Shown here: one piece after another, positions 1 through 7,492 of the stretch
How positions within the stretch are numbered: the stretch's first letter is position 1
How the letters are laid out: each line of letters opens with the position of its first letter
NCBI RefSeq assembly: GCF_004402485.1
Contig: NZ_SOFG01000012.1
Span: 41,942-105,941, forward strand
From: Cryobacterium algoricola
GTDB lineage: Bacteria; Actinomycetota; Actinomycetes; Actinomycetales; Microbacteriaceae
DNA: 64,000 nt
Reading direction: 5' to 3'
Program-made: the position numbers and the translations under genes
Notes under the pieces: generated by a model
The model's database searches: none
What the model was told of the DNA's origin: nothing
Seen by the model: the letters and a program-made list of their open reading frames with translations, nothing else

Positions 1-1
1 G

Positions 2-268
2 TCCAACGTCATCCAGCACGCCGCCGCGGGAACCGGCATCACGTGCGTGCTGTCGATCCACGCCGACGACCACGAGCTCAGTGCCCGGATCAGCGACTCC
101 GGGGCGGCAGGGGCGGTCATCCTCAGCGCACCTTCGTTCCCGGACGACCTCGCGGAGTCGGGCAGGGGGCTCGCGCTCATCGAGATGCTCGTCGACTCCG
201 TGCACTTCGAACGGGTCGCCGGCCGCAACGTCTGGACGATCTCCCGCGCCCGGCATCCGCTGCCCTGA
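2..268 (+). CDS. Anti-sigma-factor-type ATPase (RsbW/SpoIIAB-like), 3' part only
   Basis: The gene begins before the window; reading from base 2 gives 88 residues up to a TGA at 266. The opening residues SNVIQHA look like the N-box of the GHKL/Bergerat ATP-binding fold, ISDSG like the G1 box, and SGRGLALIEMLVD like the glycine-rich lid and following helix. The order and spacing fit the stand-alone HATPase_c_2 proteins (RsbW, SpoIIAB and similar serine-protein kinases or anti-sigma factors) that act in the cytosol by binding a sigma factor or an anti-anti-sigma factor. The partner cannot be seen because the upstream side is missing. The stop is followed at once by an ACTTCGACGGAG stretch resembling half of the palindromic element found at 42.8 and 44.1 kb. 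Confidence 0.75.
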   Translation, partial: SNVIQHAAAGTGITCVLSIHADDHELSARISDSGAAGAVILSAPSFPDDLAESGRGLALIEMLVDSVHFERVAGRNVWTISRARHPLP

Positions 269-295
269 CGACTTCGACGGAGTTGTCGGGGAGGG

Positions 296-739
296 TCAGG
301 CGGCGGCGCGCTCGAGGGTGATCGCGGTGCGGATGGCGCCGCGGGCGCGTTTCCGGTCGCCGGCGGCGTCGTACGCGAGGCCCAGCCGGAACCAGGCCTT
401 CCAGTCCTCCGGTGCCGCGTCGACCGCGTCCCGGTACTGCGGGAAGTCCGCGTCGGCCGCGTCCCTGACCGGGCGCCCGCTCGCGCGGATCGGCAGGGTC
501 TCGACGGGAAGCTCGCCGCTCGCTTCGAGCAGGCGTACGAGCCGGGCCGAGCGCGTGCCGAAGGTGAGCTCGAGCACGAGCGCCCAGACCCCGATCACGG
601 GCAGGATGAGCAGGGCGACGCCGATCGCGATGCCGACCGGCTCGCCGCTCTGCAGGAAGAGCAGCGCACGCCAGCCGACGAGCACCAGGTAGAACGCGAG
701 CAGGATCGCCATCACGCCGGCGCCGATGCGGCCTTTCAT
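296..739 (-). CDS. Small membrane protein with a TPR-like C-terminal tail
   Basis: A 147-residue protein with two hydrophobic segments (about residues 7-28 and 36-58), a basic/acidic linker, and a C-terminal segment DWKAWFRLGLAYDAAGDRK that matches a tetratricopeptide-type helix pair. It probably sits in the cell membrane with the TPR-like part in the cytosol. Its start overlaps the dapB stop by 4 bases (ATGA), so the two are almost certainly translated from one mRNA. The function is unknown and the link to lysine biosynthesis rests only on gene order. Confidence 0.75.
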   Translation of the reverse strand: MKGRIGAGVMAILLAFYLVLVGWRALLFLQSGEPVGIAIGVALLILPVIGVWALVLELTFGTRSARLVRLLEASGELPVETLPIRASGRPVRDAADADFPQYRDAVDAAPEDWKAWFRLGLAYDAAGDRKRARGAIRTAITLERAAA

Positions 740-1572
740 TCGAAGACCTCGGAGTCGGCGTCGATCTCGGGGATGCTGTCGAAGTCGTTCGGCTCCGCCG
801 CGACCGCGACGATGGCGGCCGGCGGGGTGGGGGGCGTGCCGAGGCCGAGGTCGACGACCTGGTCGAGGCCCACGGTCACGCCGACGGCGGTTCGGGTCGC
901 GTCAAGGGCGAGCAGGATGCCGCGCTTGTACGCGTTGGCGGAGAGGGTGTTGTGGGAGATCGTGACGGTTTCCCCCGCTCCGCCGAAGATGACGTCCTGC
1001 CGGGCGAGCACGCCGTCGAGGCGCAGGCTGTGCACGGGCACGCTCGACACCTGCTGGCCGCGGGCGCGCTGGTCGTTGTGCGGTGCTGAGACCGGGCCGA
1101 GCTCCGTGCGTGCGAGACCGATGAGTTCGGCGGTGCGGACCGCCGTCCCCGAGGGAGAGTCGACTTTGGCGGCCTGGTGCGTCTCGACGATCTCGATCGA
1201 GTCGAAGAGCCGGGCGAGCATTGCCGAGACGGCGGTCGCGACCACGGAACCGATCGAGAAGTTCGGCACGATCACGACGCCGGTGTCCTCCCGGCCGCGG
1301 ATCCGTCGCTCGAGCGTCGTGATGCGCGCCTGGGACCAGCCGGAGGTGCCGACGAGCACCCGGATGCCGTTGTCCACGGCGAAGTCGACCACGCTCTGGC
1401 TCACGCCGGGCAGGGTGACGTCGACGACGACATCCGCCCCGAGCATGTCGGAGAGCGGGCTGCGCGAGTCGAGGCCGGCATGCAGCCGGTATCCCTCGCT
1501 CTGGTCGACGAGCTCGCTGATCAGACGGCCCATCGTGCCCGTAACGCCGACGATGGCCACCCGTGTTGTCAT
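736..1572 (-). CDS. dapB: 4-hydroxy-tetrahydrodipicolinate reductase
   Basis: A 278-residue DapB, which reduces 4-hydroxy-tetrahydrodipicolinate with NAD(P)H in the diaminopimelate/lysine pathway that also feeds peptidoglycan. The N-terminus has the dinucleotide-binding motif VAIVGVTGTMGR (residues 5-16); LVGTSGW and VPNFSIG follow as in the family, and the substrate loop reads ETHQAAKVDSPSGTA. The catalytic His (E. coli His159) and Lys (Lys163) positions are kept, but the second His of the usual HH pair (His160) is Gln. The C-terminal 30 residues after the DapB fold are acidic and probably disordered. The ATG at 1572 is the natural start. The gene forms a pair with the downstream TPR membrane protein. 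Confidence 0.95.
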   Translation of the reverse strand: MTTRVAIVGVTGTMGRLISELVDQSEGYRLHAGLDSRSPLSDMLGADVVVDVTLPGVSQSVVDFAVDNGIRVLVGTSGWSQARITTLERRIRGREDTGVVIVPNFSIGSVVATAVSAMLARLFDSIEIVETHQAAKVDSPSGTAVRTAELIGLARTELGPVSAPHNDQRARGQQVSSVPVHSLRLDGVLARQDVIFGGAGETVTISHNTLSANAYKRGILLALDATRTAVGVTVGLDQVVDLGLGTPPTPPAAIVAVAAEPNDFDSIPEIDADSEVFE

Positions 1573-1697
1573 ACGACCAATCTAGCAACTGGCCGTCCGG
1601 CAGACCGGCAGTCCGACATTCCGGCAGTCCGGAATCCCGGCCCCGCGCGACGCGGCGGAAACTGGGCGCGGAGACCTCCCCGACGTAGCCTTGTGTC

Positions 1698-2216
1698 ATG
1701 CCAGAGTCCCCGACAGCACCCGGTCCCGTCTTCCGCGAGGTCTCCGTGACGGATGCCGGTTCCCTCGCCCTCCTGACGGCCTACTTCAGCGATCGGCAGT
1801 CGAGCTTTCCCGTCGAGCAGGGTGCCTACCGCACGACCTTCCCGGTGGCCGGGGACTTCCTGCCGCCGCACGGTGTCTTCCTGCTCGTCGGTGAGCCGAG
1901 CGGCACCCCGGAGCAGGCCTGGGTCGGGTGCGGCGGCATCCGTCGGATCGGGGGCACCGTCGAAGGCGCCCGCTACGAGGTCAAGCACCTCTGGTTGCAG
2001 CCGGGAACCCGCGGGAGGGGCTGGGGCCGGGCGCTGCTCGCCGAACTCGAGCGGCGGGCGCGAGCGTTCGGGGCCGTCGAGCTCGTGCTCGACACGAACG
2101 CGAGCCTGCGGGCCGCCGGTGCGCTCTACCGGAGCGCGGGCTTCGAGGACTGCCCGCCGTACAACGACAACCCGAACGCGACCAACTGGTACCGGAAGAG
2201 CCTCGCTCGCGACTAA
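1698..2216 (+). CDS. GNAT-family N-acetyltransferase
   Basis: A 172-residue cytosolic GNAT protein. Motif A, which binds the pyrophosphate of acetyl-CoA, is RGRGWGRALLAELERRAR (about residues 109-126), preceded by the strand VKHLWLQP. The C-terminal part with LYRSAGFEDCPPYNDNP is typical of single-domain actinobacterial GNATs. The acyl acceptor (small amine, peptide or antibiotic) cannot be told from sequence. The gene is divergent from dapB with a 125-base gap containing two CCGGCAGTCCG direct repeats, and convergent with the phosphatase that follows. Confidence 0.85.
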   Translation: MPESPTAPGPVFREVSVTDAGSLALLTAYFSDRQSSFPVEQGAYRTTFPVAGDFLPPHGVFLLVGEPSGTPEQAWVGCGGIRRIGGTVEGARYEVKHLWLQPGTRGRGWGRALLAELERRARAFGAVELVLDTNASLRAAGALYRSAGFEDCPPYNDNPNATNWYRKSLARD

Positions 2217-2217
2217 T

Positions 2218-2300
2218 GCCGGGCCACCTTCGCTCGTGGCGGTAACGCACGCACGTGCGAGTTCACGAATGCTCGTGCCGGGCTACCTACGCTCGTGCGC
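2218..2300. repeat. Imperfect 24-bp direct repeat between convergent genes
   Basis: Two copies of GCCGGGC-ACCT-CGCTCGTG-type sequence lie at 2218-2241 and 2277-2300, 59 bases apart, between the GNAT stop and the phosphatase stop. They agree at about 20 of 24 positions. No function is evident; the position between convergent genes would suit a transcription end region. Confidence 0.5.
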
Positions 2301-2311
2301 GTTCTCGCTCG

Positions 2312-2914
2312 CTAGTACAGCAGCGGGTCCGGCAGTCCGGTGCGCATCTCGACCGGCAGGTGCCCGGTGTCGTTATGGGTGACGAGCGTCCAGGGGCGAC
2401 CCGGCTTCTGCAGCATCACGGTGAGGCCGCAGTTGGCCTGGTTGATGCTGATCCAGCGCCAGTCCGGGGCCCCCAGCACCGCTCGCACGAACCAACCGAT
2501 GACGAAGTTGTGCGTGATCAGCAGTTCGTGGCGTTCGCCCCTGCGGGGCTGCAGGAACTCGGCGACGGCGTCGTCCATCTGGGCGCGGCCGGCCTCGATC
2601 TCCTCCTCGGTGACCGCCCCGAAGAATGGGGCGTATGCGGCGGGCGTCTCCGGCGCCATCCCGGTCGGGATGCAGTCGAACAGCAGCGGGGAGGGGACCG
2701 GGGTGAGCGAGGGCAGCCGCCCCGCGATGATCTCCGCGGTCTCGGCCGCGCGCTGCAGGGGCGAATGCCAGGCATCGGTGAACGGTACGCCCCCGAGGCG
2801 TTCCGCGATCAGCTGCGCCTGCCGTTTGCCGCGCGCCGAGAGCGGCCCGTCGGGCAGGCCGTGTTCGGCATCCTGTTGCTCGCCGTGGCGAACCAGGTAG
2901 ATGTAGTGGGGCAA
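2312..2914 (-). CDS. Histidine phosphatase superfamily protein (phosphoglycerate mutase-like)
   Basis: A 200-residue branch-1 histidine phosphatase. The phospho-acceptor motif LVRHGEQ is at residues 7-13; the second arginine lies in HSPLQRAAETA, and the distal catalytic His in LLITHNFVIGW. The length is that of small soluble phosphatases of the broad-specificity type rather than of glycolytic mutase (about 250 residues). The substrate is unknown. The start lies 69 bases after the stop of the M16 peptidase gene on the same strand, so the two may share a transcript. Confidence 0.85.
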   Translation of the reverse strand: MPHYIYLVRHGEQQDAEHGLPDGPLSARGKRQAQLIAERLGGVPFTDAWHSPLQRAAETAEIIAGRLPSLTPVPSPLLFDCIPTGMAPETPAAYAPFFGAVTEEEIEAGRAQMDDAVAEFLQPRRGERHELLITHNFVIGWFVRAVLGAPDWRWISINQANCGLTVMLQKPGRPWTLVTHNDTGHLPVEMRTGLPDPLLY

Positions 2915-2983
2915 CGGGATCTCTTTCGGTTCGGGGCGTTCGGCCGGACGGCCGGGCGGTACAGGGCCAGGCGGCCCGTGGGG

Positions 2984-4339
2984 TCAGGGCCGGGAAGAGG
3001 CAGGCACGATTCCCGCGAAGACGTCGTCGTCGAGCGCACCGACGGCGGCGATGGAGAGTGGGCCGCCCGCGAGTTCAACGGCGAGGGCCTGCACGTCGTC
3101 CGCGGTGACCAGGGCGAGGCGGCGCAGCGCCTCGTCGAGGTCGACGAACTCACCGAGGGTGATCTCGGCGCGGCCGAGCCGGGACATCCGGGTGTCCGAG
3201 TCTTCGAGGGCCAGCGAGGAGGCCCCGGAGAGCTGTCCGGAGGCACGTTTCATCTCGTCAGCGGTGACGCCATGCTCGGCGAGCCGGTGCAGTTCGCTCA
3301 GGAGCAGTTCGGCGACCTGGCCGGCCTTCGCCGGGGTGCAGCCGGCGTACATGCCGAAGAGGCCCGCGTCGGAGTAGCCGGGGGCGAAGGAATAGACGGA
3401 ATACGCGAGCCCGCGCTTCTCGCGCACCTCCTGGAAGAGCCTTGACGACATGCCGCCGCCGAAGATGGAGGTCAGCACGCTCATTGTGACGCGGCGCTCG
3501 TCGGTCGCGAGGAGCCCGGGGAACCCGAGCAGCAGGTTCGCCTGCTCGAGGGGGCGGCGCACGACCGTGACCGCGTTGCCCTGGTGGATCTCGGCGGGGT
3601 GCCCGTTGCGTCGTCCGACCGGGGCGGCGTGTTCGCCCAGGTCCCAGCCTGCGGCGTAGAGCGCCCGGGTCACATCGGCGACGAGTACGTCGTGGTCGAC
3701 GGCGCCCGCGACGGTGACGACGAGGTCTTGCGGGCGGTAGTTGGCCCGGTAGTGCGCGAGCACGGCCTCCGGCGTGGCCGCCTTGATCGTGTCGGGGTTG
3801 CCGCCGATCGGGCGTCCGAGTGGATGCTTGCCCATTACGGCCTCGAAGAAGCGTTCGTTCGCGACATCCGCCGGATCATCGTCGGCCATCGCGAGTTCCT
3901 CGAGGATGACGCCGCGTTCGGTCTCGAATTCGACGGGGTCGATCGTGGATGAGGTGAGCATGTCGGTGAGGACCTCGACGGCCATCGGCAGGTCACGGTC
4001 GCGCACCTTGGCGTAGTAGCAGGTGTATTCCTTCGCGGTCATCGCGTTGTGCTCACCGCCGACGGAATCGAAGGCGATCGCGATGTCGAGGGCGCTGCGC
4101 GTGGCCGTGCCCTTGAAGAGCAGGTGCTCGAGGAAATGGGTGGAGCCGAAGTGCCCGGGCTTTTCGTCGCGGGAACCGACCGCGACCCAGTAGCCGATCG
4201 TGAGGCTCCGGCTGCCGGGGACGTGCTCACTGAGGATGCGGACACCGCTCGGGAGGACCGTGCGGCGCACCACGGATTCGCCGGCGGCCCGGAAGGACAA
4301 CTCGGCGAGAGTGAGAGGAAATTCAACGGCGCTGTTCAT
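2984..4339 (-). CDS. M16-family zinc metallopeptidase (mitochondrial processing peptidase-like)
   Basis: A 451-residue pitrilysin/M16B-type peptidase. The inverted zinc motif HxxEH is present in THFLEHLLFKGT (about residues 67-78), with the third ligand Glu in ERGVILEELAM about 75 residues later, as in active subunits. The C-terminal half has the second M16 domain with YSVYSFAPGYSDAGLF. It is expected to cleave peptides in the cytosol. In many actinobacteria this gene directly follows pnp and precedes dapB; here pnp is 20 kb away on the same strand (24212-26494), which implies rearrangement or insertion. The ATG at 4339 gives the usual family length. Confidence 0.92.
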   Translation of the reverse strand: MNSAVEFPLTLAELSFRAAGESVVRRTVLPSGVRILSEHVPGSRSLTIGYWVAVGSRDEKPGHFGSTHFLEHLLFKGTATRSALDIAIAFDSVGGEHNAMTAKEYTCYYAKVRDRDLPMAVEVLTDMLTSSTIDPVEFETERGVILEELAMADDDPADVANERFFEAVMGKHPLGRPIGGNPDTIKAATPEAVLAHYRANYRPQDLVVTVAGAVDHDVLVADVTRALYAAGWDLGEHAAPVGRRNGHPAEIHQGNAVTVVRRPLEQANLLLGFPGLLATDERRVTMSVLTSIFGGGMSSRLFQEVREKRGLAYSVYSFAPGYSDAGLFGMYAGCTPAKAGQVAELLLSELHRLAEHGVTADEMKRASGQLSGASSLALEDSDTRMSRLGRAEITLGEFVDLDEALRRLALVTADDVQALAVELAGGPLSIAAVGALDDDVFAGIVPASSRP

Positions 4340-4420
4340 GACACCACCACCCTACGTCACGGCACCGACGGGATCGGGGTGCCCCGCGGAACCGGATCCG
4401 AACGGTGGGCGGCGCCGGCG

Positions 4421-5491
4421 TCAGCGGGCGGCAGCGAGCCGGGACACCCGTTCGAGGTCGACCATGTCGCCGCGCGTCAGCCGGATTCCGGCCGCCGCGA
4501 TGAGGGAATCGACCTGGTCCGGCTGGCTCGCCCCTGCGACGGGCGCCGCCACCCCGGCCTGGGCGAGGAGCCAGGCGAGCGCGATCGATGCGGCCCCGGT
4601 GTCGTGCTCTGCGGCGATCCGGTCGACCACGCCGAGGACCCGCAGCCCCGGCCTGCCGAGGTGCTTCGCGGCGCGGGCATCCCTCGTCGTGCTGTGCAGG
4701 TCGGCCTTGGAACGGTACCGGCCGGCCAGGAAGCCGTGCGCGAGGGAGAAGTATGGCAGCACCGCGAGGCCCTGGGCCCGGGTGACGAGGGACAGCGAGG
4801 ACTCGAAGCCGGCGCGCTGCAACAGGCTGTACTCGGTCTGCAGGGCGACGAAGCGCGGCAGGCCGTTCGCGGCAAGGATGCGCGCCTCCATCAGGCGCTC
4901 CCCAGAGAAGTTCGACGCGGCAAGGTACCGCACCTGGCCGCTGCGCATCAGCACGTCGACGGCGCCGAGGCTCTCCTCGAGCGGCACGGTCGGATCGTCG
5001 AAGTGGAAGTGCAGCAGGTCGATGTAGTCGGTGCCCAGCCGGTCGAGGGACGCCTGGACGGCGCCGATGATGCTCCGGGAGGACAACCCGGGATTGTCCC
5101 GGTTCTTGCCGATCTTGGTGGCGATGACGGTGCTGTCGCGTGCCTTGCGGGAGCGCAGCCAGGACCCGATGATCACTTCGCTCCGCCCCGAGGTGTAGCT
5201 GTCCGCGGTGTCGAGGAAGTTGCCGCCGAGCGCGTGGTGCCGGTCGAGGATGCGGTGGCTCGTCTCGCCGTCCGCCGTCCAGCCGAAGACGCTCGAGCCG
5301 AGGGCGACCGGGTGCACGGAGAGGTCGGTGTCTGCGATGGTGCGCCGGGCGCCGACGAGCGGGAGGCGCCCGTCCGGCTGGACCGGGATCGACACGGAGA
5401 TCGGCGGCGGCCCCTGGAGCGGGCGACCGGTGACGTGGGCAGAGGCCAGGTGTTGGGTGCGCTCGGAATCCTGAATGCCTGACTGGGTCAT
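4421..5491 (-). CDS. Aldo/keto reductase
   Basis: A 356-residue NADPH-dependent oxidoreductase of the AKR family (TIM barrel). The catalytic tetrad is visible as Asp and Tyr in NFLDTADSYTSG, Lys in VIATKIG, and His in LLHFHFDDP; the cofactor loop includes VAGASQPDQVDSL. The first 45 or so residues are a Pro/Arg-rich extension before the barrel starts at TDLSVHPVALG; no better internal ATG is obvious, so the long start is kept with some doubt. Substrate unknown. The gene is divergent from prfC. Confidence 0.85.
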   Translation of the reverse strand: MTQSGIQDSERTQHLASAHVTGRPLQGPPPISVSIPVQPDGRLPLVGARRTIADTDLSVHPVALGSSVFGWTADGETSHRILDRHHALGGNFLDTADSYTSGRSEVIIGSWLRSRKARDSTVIATKIGKNRDNPGLSSRSIIGAVQASLDRLGTDYIDLLHFHFDDPTVPLEESLGAVDVLMRSGQVRYLAASNFSGERLMEARILAANGLPRFVALQTEYSLLQRAGFESSLSLVTRAQGLAVLPYFSLAHGFLAGRYRSKADLHSTTRDARAAKHLGRPGLRVLGVVDRIAAEHDTGAASIALAWLLAQAGVAAPVAGASQPDQVDSLIAAAGIRLTRGDMVDLERVSRLAAAR

Positions 5492-5721
5492 CCGTCACTC
5501 CCTACTGCTACCTGCTACCTGCTGGGTGTTGCCCCAAAGCTGAGAGTAACCCGCGAAACGGCAGACGGAAAGGACACGCCCGAACCGTTATCAAAACGGA
5601 TGCTGGGTATTCCCCGCGAGCTCGCCGCGCCACGCCGGATAGAGTTGTACGGGAACGATTCCGGTTGCGGCCTTCTGAGGCAGGCGTGAGCCCGAACGAA
5701 TCAGCCGCGAAAGAAGGATCC

Positions 5722-7359
5722 ATGACGCAGCCCACCACCGGCGTGCCGACGACAGGTGCACCGACGACCGCACTGGTGGCCGAGGCGCGCAGGCGCCGCA
5801 CCTTCGCGGTGATCAGCCACCCCGACGCGGGAAAGTCGACTCTCACCGAGGCGCTTCTCCTGCACGCCCACGCCATCACGACCGCGGGCGCGACCCACGG
5901 CAAGGCGGGCCGCCGCGGCACAGTGAGTGACTGGATGGCGATGGAGCAGGCCCGCGGCATCTCGGTGACGAGCGCCGCGATCCAGTTCGAGTATCGCGAC
6001 AGCGTGATCAACCTCGTCGACACCCCCGGGCACGCCGACTTCTCCGAAGACACCTACCGGGTCCTGTCCGCCGTCGACGCCGCCGTGATGCTCGTCGACG
6101 CGAGCAAGGGCCTCGAGGTGCAGACCATGAAGCTCTTCGACGTGTGCCGGCAGCGCAACCTGCCCGTGATCACCGTGATCAACAAGTGGGACCGGCCCGG
6201 GCTCGACGCTCTCGCCCTGATGGACGAGATCCGCACTCGCACCGGACTGCTCCCGACGCCGCTGACCTGGCCGGTCGGTATCGCCGGGGACTTCCGCGGG
6301 GTCATCGACCGTTCCACCGAGGAGTTCATCCGCTTCACCCGCACGGCGGGCGGCGCGACCGCCGCCGACAGCGACCGGGTTCCGTTCGATGTGGCGGCCG
6401 CCGAGGAAGGCGAGGCCTGGGTCACTGCGACCGAGGAATCCGAGCTTCTCGGCGAGGAGGACCAGGATCACGACGAGGCCAGGTTCCTCGCCAACCAGAC
6501 CACGCCGGTGCTGTTCGCCGCCGCCGTGCTCAACTTCGGCGTGCAGCACATCCTCGACACCCTCGTGGACTTCGCCCCGGCGGCGGAAGCCCGTGTCGAC
6601 GCGGCCGGCGGGCACCGCCCGGTCGCCTCGCCGTTCTCCGGCTTCGTGTTCAAAGTGCAGTCGGGCATGAACGCCTCGCACCGGGACTACGTCGCGTTCG
6701 TGCGGGTCTGCTCCGGCCAGTTCCGCCGCGGAATGATCGTCACCCATGCCGCGACCGGCCGGCCCTTCGCAACCAAGTACGCCCAGCACCTCTTCGGTCG
6801 CGAACGGGAAGTGGCCGACGAGGCCTGGCCCGGCGATATTGTCGGGCTCGTCAACGCTTCGGCACTCCGCGTCGGCGACTCCATTTTCGAGAGTGAACCC
6901 GTCGAGTTCCCGCCGCTGCCGATGTTCGCACCCGAGCACTTCCGTGCCGTGCGTTCCGCAGACAGCAGCAAGCACAAGCAGTTCCGGCGCGGCATCGACC
7001 AGCTCGACCACGAGGGCGTCATCCAGGTGCTCCGGAGCGACCTGCGCGGCGACCAGGCCCCGGTGCTCGGCGCCGTCGGCCCGATGCAGTTCGAGGTCGT
7101 CGAGGAGCGCATGACGCACGACTTCGGCGCCGCGATCCGTTCCGAGGCACTCCCGTACCAGATCGCACGTCGCACCAACCGGGAGAGCGCCGAGATCCTC
7201 GGCCACGACCGGCAGGTCGAGGTACTGATGCGATCCGACGGCACCCTTCTCGCCCTCTTCAGCACACCGTGGCGGCTCCGCAACACGGTTCGCGACCACC
7301 CCGAGCTGATGCTCGAGGACCTCACGGCCGGCGCCCTGGAGCCGACACCCGCCGCCTAG
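5722..7359 (+). CDS. prfC: Peptide chain release factor 3
   Basis: A 545-residue translational GTPase that recycles RF1/RF2 from the ribosome. G1 is SHPDAGKSTLTE, G2/G3 the RGISVTSAA and DTPGHADFSEDTYR segments, G4 NKWDR. Domains II and III follow with the RF3 motif SSKHKQFRRGIDQLDHEGVI. An in-frame upstream ATG at 5665 exists, but ATG 5722 is preferred because AGAAGGA sits 5-10 bases before it and the protein then matches family length. A 230-base gap separates it from the divergent aldo/keto reductase gene; that gap holds a short tandem CTGCTAC repeat (near 5513) and no clear promoter. Confidence 0.95.
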   Translation: MTQPTTGVPTTGAPTTALVAEARRRRTFAVISHPDAGKSTLTEALLLHAHAITTAGATHGKAGRRGTVSDWMAMEQARGISVTSAAIQFEYRDSVINLVDTPGHADFSEDTYRVLSAVDAAVMLVDASKGLEVQTMKLFDVCRQRNLPVITVINKWDRPGLDALALMDEIRTRTGLLPTPLTWPVGIAGDFRGVIDRSTEEFIRFTRTAGGATAADSDRVPFDVAAAEEGEAWVTATEESELLGEEDQDHDEARFLANQTTPVLFAAAVLNFGVQHILDTLVDFAPAAEARVDAAGGHRPVASPFSGFVFKVQSGMNASHRDYVAFVRVCSGQFRRGMIVTHAATGRPFATKYAQHLFGREREVADEAWPGDIVGLVNASALRVGDSIFESEPVEFPPLPMFAPEHFRAVRSADSSKHKQFRRGIDQLDHEGVIQVLRSDLRGDQAPVLGAVGPMQFEVVEERMTHDFGAAIRSEALPYQIARRTNRESAEILGHDRQVEVLMRSDGTLLALFSTPWRLRNTVRDHPELMLEDLTAGALEPTPAA

Positions 7360-7377
7360 CCCTCCGAAAGCACCGCA

Positions 7378-7447
7378 GCCCAAACGCAGTGCGAACCACA
7401 AGAAGCGTCGTCCGCACGGGCACTGGTCACAAGCAGCTTGTTTGGGC
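7378..7447. terminator. Possible bidirectional terminator between prfC and the DUF222 gene
   Basis: The arms GCCCAAAC (7378-7385) and GTTTGGGC (7440-7447) are perfect inverted copies, with an inner pair AGTGC/GCACT-like segment in the 54-base loop. It sits between two converging genes, where a two-way terminator is expected, but the loop is long and there is no T-run, so this is a weak call. Confidence 0.3.
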
Positions 7448-7492
7448 CCGACCCCATCGACGTTCGACGAGACGCTCTCTTCCTCGTGACGC

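Noticed and set aside
268..300. Third copy of palindromic element type 2
   Set aside because: Only a TTCGACGGAG stretch is shared; the second arm is missing, so at best it is an eroded half element.
2255..5482. Long open frames on the plus strand opposite the M16 and aldo/keto reductase genes (up to 477 codons)
   Set aside because: They are shadows caused by GC-rich codon third positions; their proteins have low-complexity composition and no domain, while the minus-strand genes have clear active sites.
5701..7401. 566-codon minus-strand frame opposite prfC
   Set aside because: It mirrors prfC exactly and shows no family motif; RF3 on the plus strand has all GTPase motifs and a Shine-Dalgarno.
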